This document shows, in pieces, positions 51,448 through 64,000 of a stretch of DNA of 64,000 nucleotides. Positions within the stretch are counted from its first letter, which is position 1; each line of letters opens with the position of its first letter. The DNA comes from Heliocidaris erythrogramma. Lineage: Eukaryota > Echinodermata > Echinoidea > Camarodonta > Echinometridae. The stretch spans positions 28,409,410 to 28,473,409 of the forward strand of contig CM046873.1 of the NCBI GenBank assembly GCA_025617745.1, given 5' to 3'. The notes under the pieces were generated by a model. The model had not been told where the DNA came from. It saw nothing but the letters and a program-made list of their open reading frames with translations, and did not search any database. Both the position numbers and the translations under genes were made by a program.

Positions 51448-52996
51448 TGTCGGTTACATGTCGATTTTCCGAAGATTCATTATTCCGGGAATGAAATATG
51501 GTTCATAATTCCGAAAATGAAATAGGGTTTGTAATTCCGAAAATGAAAGAAGATTCGTAATTCCGAAAATGTAAGAAGAATCCTTAGGAATAACGAACCC
51601 TATTTCATTGTCGGAATTATGAACACTTTTTCATTTTCGGAAATACAAACCCTATATAATTTTCGGAATACGAACCCTATATCATTTTCGGAATTATGAA
51701 CCCCCCCCCCCCCCCCCCCCCCCCGTTTGGAAATCCATTAGGTTTACTTTTTACACAAAAAGCTACTCTCCAAACTTTGAATGAAATATATGTTATTGGA
51801 TAGCAATCAATAAACGCTATCAAAGTCATGCATTTCAGATCGTCACATCATTAAAGTCTGTTAAAAACTACATTTTTACTACGTACAGTCTGCAAACTAC
51901 GAGTATACAAATTTCATAATATTAATTTGACTTTGACTTTGATTAAGGTAATTCCATATTGGCCACTACGTAACATTGCATTATTTCATGTTATGTGTAT
52001 ATTTCAAATACTTGTCACAAGGGCCTATATACTCAAAGTTCATAGACTTTTAGAATTAACTGTGAATGAATTATAAAAGTCGTGTATTTTTTGTTTCATT
52101 CCGTAAAAAAAGGCTATATAAATTTCAATATTTCATGAATTTTATGAATGTTTGATAGAAAAATTCTCCAAATGTGGAAGAACCTAAATACATGTATATA
52201 TTTCACCATTAATTCGTACATATATATTAAAATGTTTATATTCCTTATTTTCTATATGGAAAATGCTCCATGGATGTCATTCCGTATAGTGCTTGGAAGT
52301 GCTCGGAAGTCACATTTATTCGGAGTAAGTTTGACGATCTTCTTTCAAACGGTTACATGTCGTTTTCCGAAGGTTTATATTAATTCCATAGATTCGTTTT
52401 CCCAAAGGTTCAAAATTCCGAAAGCCTCGATATTCCGAAGGTTCATAATTCCGTTTGTTTGTTTCTCCAAAGGTTCGTTATTCCGAAAATGAAATAGGGT
52501 TCATAATTCCGAAAATGAAACAGAACCCTCTATCATTTTTCGGAAAAATTAACCCTATTTCATTTGCGGAATTATGAACCTTACTTGATTTTGGTAATTA
52601 CAAAAATTCAGAATAATGAACGCTACTGCATTTTCGGAATTATGAACCTTTGGATAAACGAAGCTCCGGAATAACGAACCCTATTTCATTTTCGGAATAA
52701 TAAACCATCTGGTATGGGAAATTTGTGTTCCGGAATTATGAACGTTCGCAATTAATAACATTAATAATATTGGGTATTTATATAGCGCTCGTATCCACCA
52801 ATGGTGCTCAAGGCGCTCCAATATTACCCTGGCTTTAGCCGAGCTGCCCTATAAGGCGCTCAAGGCATTTCAAGGAATAAATTCCTACCAGGTACCCATT
52901 TACTACACCTGGGTGGAGAGTGGCAAATGTTCGATGTCGGCACAATATTAATCATATTAATTACGAACCTTCGCAAACACGAACTTTAGAAAAACG
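51448..52996. repeat. TTCCGAA minisatellite element, second locus
   Basis: Clusters of ATTCCGAAAATGAAATAGGG (51460-51560, 52380-52520) and inverted CATTTTCGGAATTATGAACC (51590-51700, 52530-52740). Starts GGTTACATGTCGATTTTCCG, restarts GGTTACATGTCGTTTTCCG at 52352, and ends AAAAACGAG. A SINE body (52766-52930) sits inside, and a C-run at 51701-51724. Confidence 0.72.
52766..52930 (-). mobile_element. SINE body and tail fragment
   Basis: TTAATAATATTGGGTATTTA TATAGCGC tail, then body words TCCTACCAGGTACCCATTTA and CACCTGGGTGGAGAGTGGCA shared with 15574-15822. Confidence 0.68.
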
Positions 52997-53137
52997 AGTC
53001 CTCCCCCCCTCCTTTCCCCAATAGACCTACAGTCAACCTCGCCTAAGTCGATCAAGACAGGACTGAGTGAAATGCGTTGACTTAGGCGATTTTCGACTTG
53101 TGCGGAAGTCGAAGAAAATCAGACTTACGGCTCGCGG

Positions 53138-53962
53138 CCCGTCGCGACGAGTCGGTTTGATCGATTGGGAGTCTGATCACATAATGTACATGATTAATAT
53201 TGTGCCGACATCGAACTAGAGCACTCGGAGGGGGTACCAGTCCGAGTACATGTATCCCCCGAACCCGTCACCCATCCCCCATTTGAATCAACGTTGTGAC
53301 TGAAATGTGGCAATTTGGGACCTCGGGTATCACTGCTGACAAATTAACCGTAATGCACCTCCATGCGAAATTTGAAGGTGATCCGACAAAAACTGCAGCC
53401 GGTAGAGCGCTCACAAAAAAGTCTTTACCATTTCTTTAAAAAATATGGTTACCATGGCAACGATGACTCCACCCACACCAAAAGCAATAGGCGTCTTCAT
53501 CTTACCATAATGCCCGTCGCGACGAGTCGGTTTGATCGATTGGGAGTCTGATCACATAATGTACATGATTAATATTGTGCCGACATCGAACTAGAGCACT
53601 CGGAGGGAGTACCAGTCCGAGTACATGTATCCCCCGAACCCGTCACCCATCCCCCATTTGAATCAACGTTGTGACTGAAATGTGGCAATTTGGGACCTCG
53701 GGTATCACTGCTGACAAATTAACCGTAATGCACCTCCATGCGAAATTTGAAGGTGATCCGACAAAAACTGCAGCCGGTAGAGCGCTCACAAAAAAGTCTT
53801 TACCATTTCTTTAAAAAATATGGATACCATGGCAACCATGACTCCGCCCACACCAAAAACAATAGGCGTCTTCATCTTACCATAATGCACCTCCATGCGA
53901 AATTTGAAGGTGATCCAACAAAAACTGCAGCCAGTAGAGAGCGCTCACAAGAAAATCTCTAC
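53138..53962 (+). repeat. 375-bp tandem duplication plus partial third unit
   Basis: Units 53138-53512 and 53513-53887 differ at only a handful of bases; 53885-53962 starts a third, more diverged unit (GCACCTCCATGCGAAATTTG). Frames in it are short and do not resemble a known protein. Confidence 0.9.
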
Positions 53963-53999
53963 GGCGGACGCGGACGCGGCGCGACGCGACGATGCCAAA

Positions 54000-54596
54000 T
54001 CCATAGTATCCCCGAACACTAGTTCGGGTGATACAATAAGAACATACATGTACTGTATCTTTCATATACCCAGTATATTACTTCACACGCCTGTTACAAG
54101 TTGGACAACAAAGGACCAGACACGTCCAGTGCTTAATTCCAATGTATTAAATCCTCCCTTACATCCATTTATATGCACATGGCCGTGAAAAGAAAGAAAA
54201 GGAAGAAAAGGAAGAAAAGGAAGAAAAGGCCAAAATGGACTTAGAGACCATCTCCGAACTGAAATATGAAATGGATAAATCATAATATCAAACTAAAGCT
54301 GATGGACCATAGAATACAGTAATTGCTACTATTTGCTCACAAAGTGTCATGCAGAGGAGAAATAATTTTGTGAAAGCTTGAGTCAAGAGCATCAAAACCA
54401 GGAAATAATCTCTCGAAAAACAGAACACGACTTGATGACATCATATGTAGAGGCTATCTAGCCTGGCCACCGGTTGCTTCGTCACGTGTGTTAACGTGCT
54501 GTCAGATGATAAGAACTGAACAAGAGAAGAAGGAGGCATCAATCTAATTCGATGCATTCAATATTAATTAACAACTGTTGTATTATCCTTCATCCC

Positions 54597-54632
<36 letters not shown>

Positions 54633-55625
54633 TGATATTCGATTGGGGGATGTGCCCCAGCCGCCTATGAAGCTACGCCCCTGATTATGTGTTACTTATC
54701 TGGGTCGGATTAATGTGTCCCACTTATTATGGCCTTGATTTCACCTCTATTGAAATGCAGTATAAATTAGACTCGGCGAACAAGAAAATATTCCTATATG
54801 GCTTCTCAGTCTGTTATCATAAAGCAACATAATCATGATAATGGTTAACAAGACTTGAACAAGTACAACTATACAGGTGGGCTGTAGAACCGTCTTGAAA
54901 TAAAGAGTGAGTGGCATTTCTCAGAAGGGGAAAGTGAAAGGGCAATAATCTAAATAAAAATGGGACACTCTTCAGATTTAAAAAAAGGAAGAATTGTCAA
55001 AAGGGCAAGGGGGGAAGAGACATTTGTCAGAAGTAAAAAACAAAAAATAAAAGGGCACTTGTCATAATGGGAAATGGGCATTTATAAGAAAGGGAAATGG
55101 TCACTTATTCAGAAGGAAATAAGGGGCGCTCATCAGATTTGAAAAAGGGCACTTAAAAAGTGGCAAAAGGGGGACTTAATAGAAAGGGAAAAGGAAATTA
55201 CCAGAAGTAAATAGAAGCACTCATTATATTTGAACAGGCGAACTTGATAGGATGGGGAAAGGGTGTTCTTATGGAAAGAAAAAAGGACACATATCAGAGG
55301 GGGGAAAGAGCACTTATAAAAGAGTAAACAGGGCACTTATCAGAGTAAAGAGGGGCACCTTTTCAAAATTAGAAAGGATCACTTTATGGGTGCTTGAAAA
55401 TTGGGTGGAGGTGTTGTCTCCCCCCTCCCCCCACCCCCCCCCCCCCCCCGGGGCCGCCTCTGGGAAAAAGGACATGTTTGTATCAGTACATATTGTTAGG
55501 CTGTCCTATGTTTCATCATTTCCTACCCGTGGGTTGTTGGTCTCATGAGATTATCCCAGCATATTGTTCTATAATAGATGAGCAGTGACAAAATGTAATA
55601 AAGGAAGCTATATTTGAGAAGTCGC
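54000..55625. other. Non-coding upstream DNA
   Basis: An AGGAAG-type purine run (54190-54230), C-run plus CT microsatellite (54595-54633), and a diffuse repeat of AAAGGGCACTTATCAGA-like words (54920-55400, about 20 diverged units of 25-45 bp). No gene seen. Confidence 0.55.
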
Positions 55626-55629
55626 AATG

Positions 55630-58600
55630 GTTTTGGGGTACAATGATGATGATGATGATGGCTTCTTCTTCTATAGCGCCGGTATCCGCCTCAATTGGGC
55701 GCTCATGGCGCTTGCTCAGGATGTCTCACAAATTTCAATGTTTTCAGACCGTGGTTGAAATTCTGTTTCTTTCCAAAAATTGTCTTGATAGTCATACATG
55801 TAAGTTATTCTTGTGATGGTGTTGCAGTGGGGAACAAATAGGTTTTCAGGTATGATTGAAAAGTTGATAGGGCCTCTGCTCTCCTAATGAATTGGGGGAG
55901 GCTATTCCACAGCTTAGGCCCGGAGATGTAGAAGGCTCTATCACCCCAGGTTGTGTGGCTGAGAGATTCGGCCAGTAGCGCTTGGTTGGCTGTAGGATAT
56001 GTAGGATGGCGATCTATTGTTGAGCGCCTTGAACACAAGAACTCCAAGCTTGTTGGCAATTCTCTGATTAATCGGCAGCCATTGAAGGTCACGAAGAACT
56101 GGACTGATGTGGACCCGTTTCTTTTGTAGGGAGACTAAACGTGCCGCCATATTCTGCAGGCGCTGAAGTCTATGCAATTGATGCTGGGTCAAACCAGTCA
56201 GAATGGAGTTGCAGTTGTCCAGTCGGGTCGTCACAAAGGCGTGAACAAGCAGTTCAGCAACATGCTTAGTTAGATGCTTACGGATCCTTCCAAGATTCCG
56301 GATGGAAATAAAAGCAGCTTTACAAGCAGATGTAATGTGCTGGTCCATGGTGAGGGAGGAATTAAAGACTATCCCAAGGTTCCTCACTTGATCCGAAGGC
56401 TTGATGAACGAATTTCCGATTTTCAGATGGTCGATTCTCACCTTAGCTCGTTGCTGACGAGAACCAACAACATTCAGCTTCAAGTAGTTGTTAGAGAGCC
56501 ATGCTTGTAGGTCTTTCACGCAGGATTCAATGCGTTGAAGTCCTGAATCAACTTCAGCTTGAGATGGGTCGACAGTGAAGTAGATTTGTGTATCATCTGC
56601 ATATCGGTGATACTGAAGGCCATAGCTGTTGATGATTTTTGCTATGGGTGCTTCGGGCCGAGGACAGAGCCTTGAGGGACACCGTACCTAAGCGACGAAG
56701 AGTCTGATCTTGCACCATCAACAGAAACATAGCTGGTTCTTGTCGTCAGGTATGATCGGAACCACCGTAGTGCAACTCCACTTATTCCATACTGTCTGCC
56801 AAGTCCTTGTAGAAGAGTGTCATGATCAACAGTGTCAAAGGCAGCAGAAAGATCTAACAAGACTAAGAGGGATATTTTCCTTTGATTCATACCAGACAGG
56901 AGATCGTTTTGCACTCTCAGTATTGCCGTCTCAACGTTGTGATGAGGTCGGTAAGCAGACTGAAATACATCATGTAGAGAATTATCCGTTATGTAGTCGC
57001 TCAGCTGGTTCATCACGACACGTTCAAGGGTTTTGCTCAGGAAGCTGAGGTTAGAGATCGGGTGATAGTTGTTCATGCTCTCTGGATCCAGTTTCGCCTT
57101 CTTCAGTACTGGATGTACTTGCGCGACTTTCAATGCCTCTGGAACTTCTCCTGATTGTAGAGAGTTATTGATGATTGTTGTCACAATGGGAATTATCACA
57201 GAAGAGCAGGCTTTGATGAGTGGAGTTGGGATCGGATCAAGATCGCATGATTTTGGTGCTGATGATGAAATAATCCGCAATACTTCTTCCTCTGATACCT
57301 CTTCAAATGCTGAGAAGTTACTTGGCGAAGGTGGCGTCTTGACAGAAGGAAGGTGTAGGTCATCAGCAACCTGGCATCTGTGACGGATCCTCGAGATCGT
57401 TTCATCAAAGAACTGAGAGAATTCTTTAAAAAGCTATTCCTTTGACTGGTGCTGTGGGAGAGGAGACTTGCTCTTACGATGATGATGCCAAAGAGTCGTC
57501 TCTGGTCTTTTGCATGTTCAATGAAGGGGTCATTGAAATATGTCGACTTTGATTGACGATTGAGGTGATTGACCTCCTGCTTCTGCGACACATACATTTG
57601 CCGATGAATCTCAAGCCCAGTGTCTCTCCATAAACTCTCTAGATGACGTCTTTCCTGCTTCTCTGTACGAATGCCGCTATTGAACCACGGTGCTTGGGGT
57701 CTCAATACCACTGTTCGCGTCTTCAATGGGGCATGTTCGTTGAAAAGACTTCCAAGACTGGTTTGGTACTGCTCAACTTGTGATGATAATGAGCTTGATT
57801 TGAATTCAGGACTGGCAAGCTTGGAGGACTGGATATCATCACAGAAGGCCTGCTTATTGATGGCTGATACATTCCTGGATTGCACTTCCACCTTGTGGTT
57901 CCGAGGGCGTTCAAGGTGCAGCTTGATGGTAAATGCTGAATGATCGGCTACCCCATCGATCACATTCAGGTTGTTGAATAACGTGGGGTCCGATTCCCTG
58001 GTGATCAGTAAGTCTAGAGTGTGACCTTTTCGATGTGTAGGTCTGGTGACGCTTTGTCTAAGGTTGTGAGTTGAAAGGAGACACTCAAAGGCAATAGCAC
58101 TTGCATCTGACGCTAAGTCAACATGGATATTAAAATCCCCTGTTATGATAATAGGCATCTGATTCAGACATACATCATCGATAAGAGATTTAAACTCTCT
58201 GGTGAATACGTCAAAGGAAGAACCCGTTGATTTCGCTGGTGGGCGATATACTACAAGTAATAGTGATATCGTTGAACTGATGATTTCAGCTGAAAAAAAA
58301 CTCAAAGGCCTTTGGGTTGTTGTTACATTCAGGAAACCGCACGCTGAGGTTGGATTTATACAAAAGAGCAAGGCCTCTACCTCTCTTGGAATTTTGCCGT
58401 GGAAAATGCTTAAGTGTATACCCTGTTGGCGTGATGTCTCCCACGACAACGTCATCTCCTGGCTTGAGCCATGTCTCACAAATGGCCACAATATCAAATT
58501 TATTTTCTAGAACAAAGTCAACAAATTCTGTTGTTTTATTTCGCAAAGACTGAGCATTGATAGAGCAGAACGTCGCTTGAGTTTTAAAAGGATACACTGT

Positions 58601-58860
58601 AGCATAGGCTTCCCTTTGTCCTCAAGTCTGAATGTACTTATTCCCCCTGATCTCTGGGGGTTCTCCCGATGATGATGATAATGTGCATGGATGTGAGATC
58701 CAGCGCGACGGCTTCGAAGATGAAGCAAGTTCAGTTCTTTCAAGGTCTGAAACACACATGGATCAACATATGTGGTACCACATGCATGTCTCATTGAATG
58801 AAGTTCAACACTAGTATATTGAAAGGATGAGCTGGGCATCGTTAACATGATAATCCTGTA
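55630..58860 (-). mobile_element. CR1/L2-like non-LTR retrotransposon with frameshifts
   Basis: Minus strand, 5' to 3': a leader (58850-58600), an APE endonuclease (CSINAQSLRNKTTEFVDFVL, IVAICETWLKPGD, IITGDFNIHV, RKGHTLDLLITR, VADHSAFTIKL), a linker, then RT (YHPISNLSFLSKTLERVV, LLDLSAAFDTVDH, LRYGVPQGSVLGP, RYADDTQIYF with YADD at 56592-56603, LKLNVVGSRQQRAKV). The C-terminal segment includes LRDLQWLPINQRIANKLGVL and GDRAFYISGPKLWNSLPQF. The 3' tail ends GAAGCCATCATCATCATC near 55650. Frames are broken in the EN, after the linker and just after GSVLGP, where about ten residues are deleted. Other domains look full length, so the copy is fairly young. Confidence 0.88.
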
Positions 58861-59329
58861 CACAGTAACAAAGAAAGGTCACTCCATTATTCCCATTTGG
58901 GCTCGTTGCACAAGTACTAAGGACTGCGCAACTCCACATTGGCTCCGTGTATAAGAGTTACATACGTACAGCTATATACATAGTGCCTGCCAGGCAGGTA
59001 TTTGAGCAAAAAATTATCACTCAAAGTTGTCACCAACCAAGGCATGTAAAATGGTTCATCAGAATCAGTGATACAACCTGAAACAGCTGAGACAAAAATG
59101 AATTCCCAACACCGTCTAAAGTGAGACATTGCAGAGCAAGAATGGTGGTGTGGAGCAGCAGCAAGACAGCGCCCTGACATATATGACGAGACGAGAACCT
59201 CTCCAAACTAAGTGACTTTTTACATTTGTTAATGCGACATGTATCTTATATGTATTGTTTTATGACCTTTCCATACATTTCTGTGTTGATACAGTTATGG
59301 CAGGGAAGTGTTAGAGAGAACTTCCCTGG

Positions 59330-59850
59330 TTATGGCAACTGCCGTTTGAAGTAACAAGGAACAATGTGATTAAAAAGTACAGTGACTCATGCCTGCGTGG
59401 GAGCGGGATTTCTAAAAAAACATATTCCAGTTCCTGGTTCGGTTTTTTTCTTCAACATTGAAATGTTGGATTTTACATTGTTAATGTGTGACCTCCAAAT
59501 TTTCAATATAGTTCAGGTATAAATCAATGGATGATTCTACAAAGAGAATGTATACTCACTCATAATCATGGTATTGAAGAACTGCTGTTTGAAGTAACAA
59601 AGAAATACGATGCTAAAAAGTACACGCAAAATATATCTGTGTGGGAGGAGTACTTCGAAAGAGAAATGTCACTGCCTGGTTCGCTTGATTTCAACATTGA
59701 AATGTTGAATAGAACAGTGCTTTTTATTTCTATTTTTATTTCTGCATTGTTGGTGTGAGACCTCGAAATTCACGGTATGTCAGGTATAATCAAAGGATGT
59801 TTTTAAAAGGACAGTGTATTTTGACTCACGATCAGATGATCCTGGTATTG
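59330..59850 (+). repeat. About 236-bp diverged tandem repeat
   Basis: Units near 59330-59530 and 59565-59775 share TTTGAAGTAACAA, TAAAAAGTACA, TTCAACATTGAAATGTTG, TTGTTGGTGTGAGACCTC and CAGGTATAA; a third begins near 59778. A 75-codon frame in unit 2 resembles nothing I recognise. Confidence 0.7.
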
Positions 59851-59957
59851 ATTAACGTTCTACTGATAATGAATGGATTTAATGAAACATGCAGTCTAGA
59901 CATATTAAATACAAGCGTCAATTGACAATGAACATAATCTTTCTGCATTGTTCGTAT

Positions 59958-60297
59958 CAGTGGCGGATCCAGGGGGGGGCACTTCCGGGCCGTGCCCCCT
60001 CCCCCTTTGGAAGAAAAGTATGCATGTTGGCCATAAAGGATCCGCCCTTTTGTCGATTGTGCCCCCTTTTAGAATGAAAACTTTTTTTTTTTTTTGCTTG
60101 TCAGAGAATTATGGAGGGAATTGGACCCCGTAACGAAAAAAAATTGTCGCACCCCACCCCCACTGAGCGACTTTTCGAGAAGCTGACAAGACAAAAAGAA
60201 AATGGGTCTACCTTTTCCAAAAGTTGACAAACCTGCATTTTGTGTGCCCCCCCCCCCCCTCCCCCCTAATACTAAATCCTGGATCCGCCCCTGGTTC
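59958..60297. mobile_element. CAGTGGCGGATCCAGG poly-G element, complete
   Basis: The left end AGTGGCGGATCCAGGGGGGG is inverted against the right end CCTGGATCCGCCCCTGG. Runs of C and G lie just inside both ends. Degraded relatives are at 16535-16855 and 51212. No coding frame. Confidence 0.75.
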
Positions 60298-60299
60298 AA

Positions 60300-63115
60300 A
60301 TTTTGTTGTAAAATGATACCAGAGACGTACTCCGCATAACCCTGACAGACCCCAACTGCTTTCCACAATGAAATTACTAACAAAGAAATAAATTACATGT
60401 AATTCACTTCACTCTCAAGCTTTCTTCTCTCTCTTTTACGAGTCCTTTCTGTATGATTTTATCTTGCCCCCCCCCCCCCCTCCTTACCTTTGAATACACG
60501 ATGGAACAGCCTTAGTGTGAATCAAAGAAATAGTCGGTCGTTGAATGCTTTTAAGTTGTCACTGAATAACCAAAAAATAAATAGTTGATCCACATGTTTT
60601 CATCAAAATGTTTAGATATGATCAATCCCGACAATATGTTATTTTCTAAAGTGTTTCCAAATCACTCATTTTAATGTCAGCTTTAAACTGTAAATTTAGT
60701 TAACTGTTAAATCGTTTCTATTTTTTGTTTAATTGGCGTTTGTTTTTTATCTTAGGTTTTTGTGTGGTGTTTCCAAACTATAATAACACTTTTCTTCAAT
60801 CTATTTCTTAGTTGTCTTCAAATCTGGATTTTGTATATACTTAATATACTATACTATTCTTACAATAATGCTTGACTTATTCCCACTTTTTGACAAATCG
60901 GGGGGGGGGATTTCTGTAAAATAAGTAATAAATTAAGAAAACAGCAATACCACTCTGCATCGCAGCTGCAAATGTAGAGCATCTCTTGTCACGCTGAATC
61001 ATTGATAATTAATGTTAAAAGAGGTGCTTTGGATCCCCTTATTTGTTGTTGCTGTTTATTTATTTGCTCGTTTGTTTGAGTGTTTTGGGTTTTTTGTTTC
61101 TGTTTTTGCTTCTCAGATAATTTCAGACCCCAAAAGGCAAGCAGCGTAGCCAGCTTTATAGTTTATGGGGGGGGGGGGGGGGGGGGGAGTTGATAGCTAA
61201 TCAAAATTTACAGCTCGTGTCATACGCAACACATTGAGGCATATGTGTATATCTACATTATGGTGGTGGAGTTCATAATGTGAACGGTTACGTCGCCACG
61301 GGCCAGTACCTATTCTTAAGATATCCCCAAAACGACTATAATGGTGGTGACAAAATAATGAGGATAATGATAACAATATAGTAGAAAACAATCCAGTAAA
61401 AGCCCTGGCTCTCACGAGGCGTCATTTTAACTGCGTCATTAACTGCTCTAATCAAGCCTGTGAAAACAATTGACACATACACCAGCTACTAAAATTATTG
61501 TTTATAGTCTTTCTACTGTTCATTTTTAAATCACTTTTTGTAAAACGATATCACTCAGCCATGCATGGCGCGCAATTTAAGATCTACAATGGCCAGTCAC
61601 TGGCGCGGTCCTAAATACAACGTCAGCAAAATTATTTATCTTTATAATTATGTTTTTAATGACGAATCATCAAGGATCACAATATATACAAACAATTTTT
61701 ACATGATTGGAATACAAATTCAATAAAGGCAGAATAACAGCAAGATAGTGAATTGATCAAAAGCGAAGTTCCGAGTCAGAAAAGGATGGCCAGTGATACA
61801 GACCTTAGTTTACAAACAACCAGAAAATCACAATTTCACTGACATCAAAAACCTACAATAAAAGGTCAACAACGCGCAGCCTTGGCCGGAATAAACAAAG
61901 CCGAACGGCAGGGCGATTCACATAAAAACACAAATTGCCTTTCACAGCCAACACCCATCACTACCCCCCCCCCCCCCCCCCCCCCGGTGTGTGTGTGTGT
62001 CTCTCTCTCTCTCTCTCTCGCACTTTCTCCTCCACATACAGTAAACCAAAAAAAATCGCTCCACCACTCGACCCCGTTCAGTCCAGCCCATACTATGAGA
62101 ATCCTAAGGAACTCTATCTTGTTCACCGAACGAAAAACAATGATGAGAATTGTGAGCTAGGTTATTTCTGATACAGAAAAGTTGGGGTCATTCCACTCAC
62201 CTCGTCGAAGAAACAGACTTGGCAAAAAGCAGTGGTGAGGTGGCTGTGATTTACCAGTAAATGATTATTATTAAACTTTCGAGTGATGTCTAATAATCAG
62301 CAAGCAGGTCTAGAATTCAATTCAATTCACAGACCGATGGCTGGTGATAATTGAGAACCTAGCGCTCTATTTGATGACGGTTAGCTGTGTTTTAGGAATG
62401 TTCCAATTCGTTAAATGTTGTCCACACTTGCACCAGTTCGTCCCGCCAAGTCTTCCACTTAATCAACAAGAAACAGGACCAATTACACACGGCAAATGAT
62501 ATTTGAATGGATTAAATACTATCCATGACCAACTTGAACCAAAGTTGAACGCCCATTTCGTTTCTTTTCCGAGGTTTGATTGACCTCTATATGGTCAATG
62601 TTTTTGCCACGCTTTAAAACTACATATCACAGCATATGTATGAATGGGGAATGAACAAAAAAAATCGATCTGCTTTTCAAGAATGTGTCAAGAGGAAATT
62701 GGAGACAATAATTCTATGATAATTATGGTGCGTGTTTCGTGCTTGACAGATGGTGTGTTTTTATAGGTGTTGGTGCTGATTCACACGTAGCTTCCACACA
62801 CAGAGGAAGGGAGATAGAGAGAGAGGGAGATAGAGAGGGCGAAAGGGGAAGAGAGGGAATTTGTACAGCCGTATGTGCGAGGACACTTTCGGACAGAGAA
62901 CAAAAAAAAATCATGAGAACAATGGTCCTCGGAAGCTGGACAATAGTCCTCGGAAAGTCCAATTAATTTGTACCTCAGTATTCCGTCGACTGTCCGAGGA
63001 ATGAGGAACAATAGAGGAACAATACTTGTCCTCGGAAATAGCCATGTAAACGTGTGTGCGCGTGCGTGTGTTTGAGAGATTGAGAGAGAGGGGGGAGATG
63101 GATATTGAAAATATA
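60300..63115. other. Far upstream DNA
   Basis: G/C-runs (60466-60480, 60900-60909, 61168-61187, 61966-61985), a GT/CT microsatellite (61986-62020), GAGA-rich sequence (62805-62860) and three copies of GTCCTCGGAA (62926-63040). On the minus strand CGACGAG|GTGAGT near 62200 could be a 5' splice site of an unseen non-coding exon, but nothing else supports it. Confidence 0.45.
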
Positions 63116-63121
63116 GGAATA

Positions 63122-63328
63122 GACCCGTTTACTAAGTGATTCAAATTTTATGCATACTTTTGAAACAAAGGTTGTTCTTGACAACCTGAAAGCTTGCTAG
63201 AGGCTTGTCAGACATAAGTAAACTGGATTCCAAGTACTAGTTCATTAATAACAGGTTAATGGAATACCTCGTTACTAGGTCCCCAGGAAAGAAACATCCA
63301 TAAATTTGAATCACTTAGTAAACAGGTC
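63122..63328. mobile_element. TA-flanked TIR element (mariner-like MITE)
   Basis: GACCCGTTTACTAAGTGATT CAAATTT on the left is inverted on the right (AAATTTGAATCACTTAGTAA ACAGGTC). TA flanks both ends (63120-63121 and 63329-63330). 207 bp, no frame. Confidence 0.8.
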
Positions 63329-63675
63329 TATTAGAGAGAAAAGGAGAATCGATACGGCCGGGTAAGCGATTAAGAATGGCTCCACTAAATTATCAATGAA
63401 TCAACAATAGCATACAGCATAGCATAATTTCACATCTCACTATAGAATCGGTCAAGATTCTCTGTCTGGTGTCGATATGTATCAACACACACGCACGCAC
63501 ACACCTATGTTTTCTATTGTTCGAATTTCAACCGATAACTCCACTATTGAATTGCGTCACAAAATTCATTGACGGAATAAACCTCATCAATTGTTGACAA
63601 CCGATGACCCATTGTTCTTTGTTCGATGTCATCGGTTTGAAAGTGTATATGTACATGTACACCAATGTACCCTCA

Positions 63676-63755
63676 CACACACACCCACCCACAACACTCG
63701 CCCACTCACCCTCACACCACACGCCACCACACACACGCACACACAACACGCGTCC
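63676..63755. repeat. CA-rich microsatellite
   Basis: Interrupted CA/CACC tract of about 80 bases. Frames through it are low complexity. Confidence 0.85.
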
Positions 63756-64000
63756 AGCACATATACATGTACAAACAAAAACTGTCGACACTTTTCTTCA
63801 CACTTGGGGCTATCCTCAGTGGTGGTGCATTATGATAGGAATCGAGTAATAATTCAAATTAGAGGGCACACCATACGCTGCAGGTAGCTCCCTCATCATT
63901 TTTCTTATTTTAATCCTTACTCTTTTTATCGTATTACATGGTAGAAGAAAAACGACGGTCTTTAAACCGAGCAAAGAAAAATGTTAGAACATTTTTACTC

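Noticed and set aside
62100-62260. Possible non-coding first exon of TMTC3 or another gene on the minus strand
   Set aside because: A single GAG|GTGAGT donor match without promoter, homology or partner acceptor evidence.

Overview
The window is metazoan nuclear DNA from an intron-rich, repeat-dense genome. It contains two convergent protein-coding genes, and both could be read exon by exon with matching splice phases. Gene content, AT-rich introns and repeat habit (poly-G tracts, foldback elements, TTAA and TA insertions, CR1/L2-like LINEs, tRNA-derived SINEs) suggest a marine deuterostome invertebrate. An echinoderm such as a sea urchin is the best guess, but this is inference and not proven by the sequence.

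Left gene, plus strand, 1174-10716: a complete SPC24 (kinetochore NDC80-complex subunit), five coding exons, 211 codons. Two of its four introns have U12-type (minor spliceosome) signals: intron 2 is AT-AC (ATATCCTT donor, AC acceptor) and intron 4 is GT-AG (GTATCCTT donor, TTCCTTGAC branch site). The end of exon 1 has been copied four times into intron 1 among GAT microsatellites. Exon 4 with its U12 donor has been copied at least twice inside intron 4, and one copy is split by a Tc1/mariner-type element with arms of about 600 bp.

Right gene, minus strand, 50837 down to 15083: a complete TMTC3 orthologue (ER membrane, TPR-containing protein O-mannosyltransferase family). It has 16 coding exons and 844 codons, and every junction phase agrees. 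The two genes end tail to tail, with about 4.4 kb between their stop codons. The TMTC3 introns hold LINE fragments, foldback elements, two internally tandem repeats rich in nuclear-receptor half-sites, a pair of inverted minisatellite arrays, and interrupted SINEs.

Right flank, 50838-64000, upstream of TMTC3: no recognisable host gene. It holds a CR1/L2-like non-LTR retrotransposon with several broken frames (55630-58860, minus), minisatellite elements, a near-identical 375-bp tandem duplication, small TIR elements and simple repeats.

The two host proteins act in unrelated pathways (chromosome segregation and secretory-pathway glycosylation). Nothing suggests that they are co-regulated. I found no RNA gene that looks intact and no CRISPR array. 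The main unexpected signals are the two U12 introns with duplicated exon and splice-site cassettes in SPC24, and the mobile-element architectures described in the findings.
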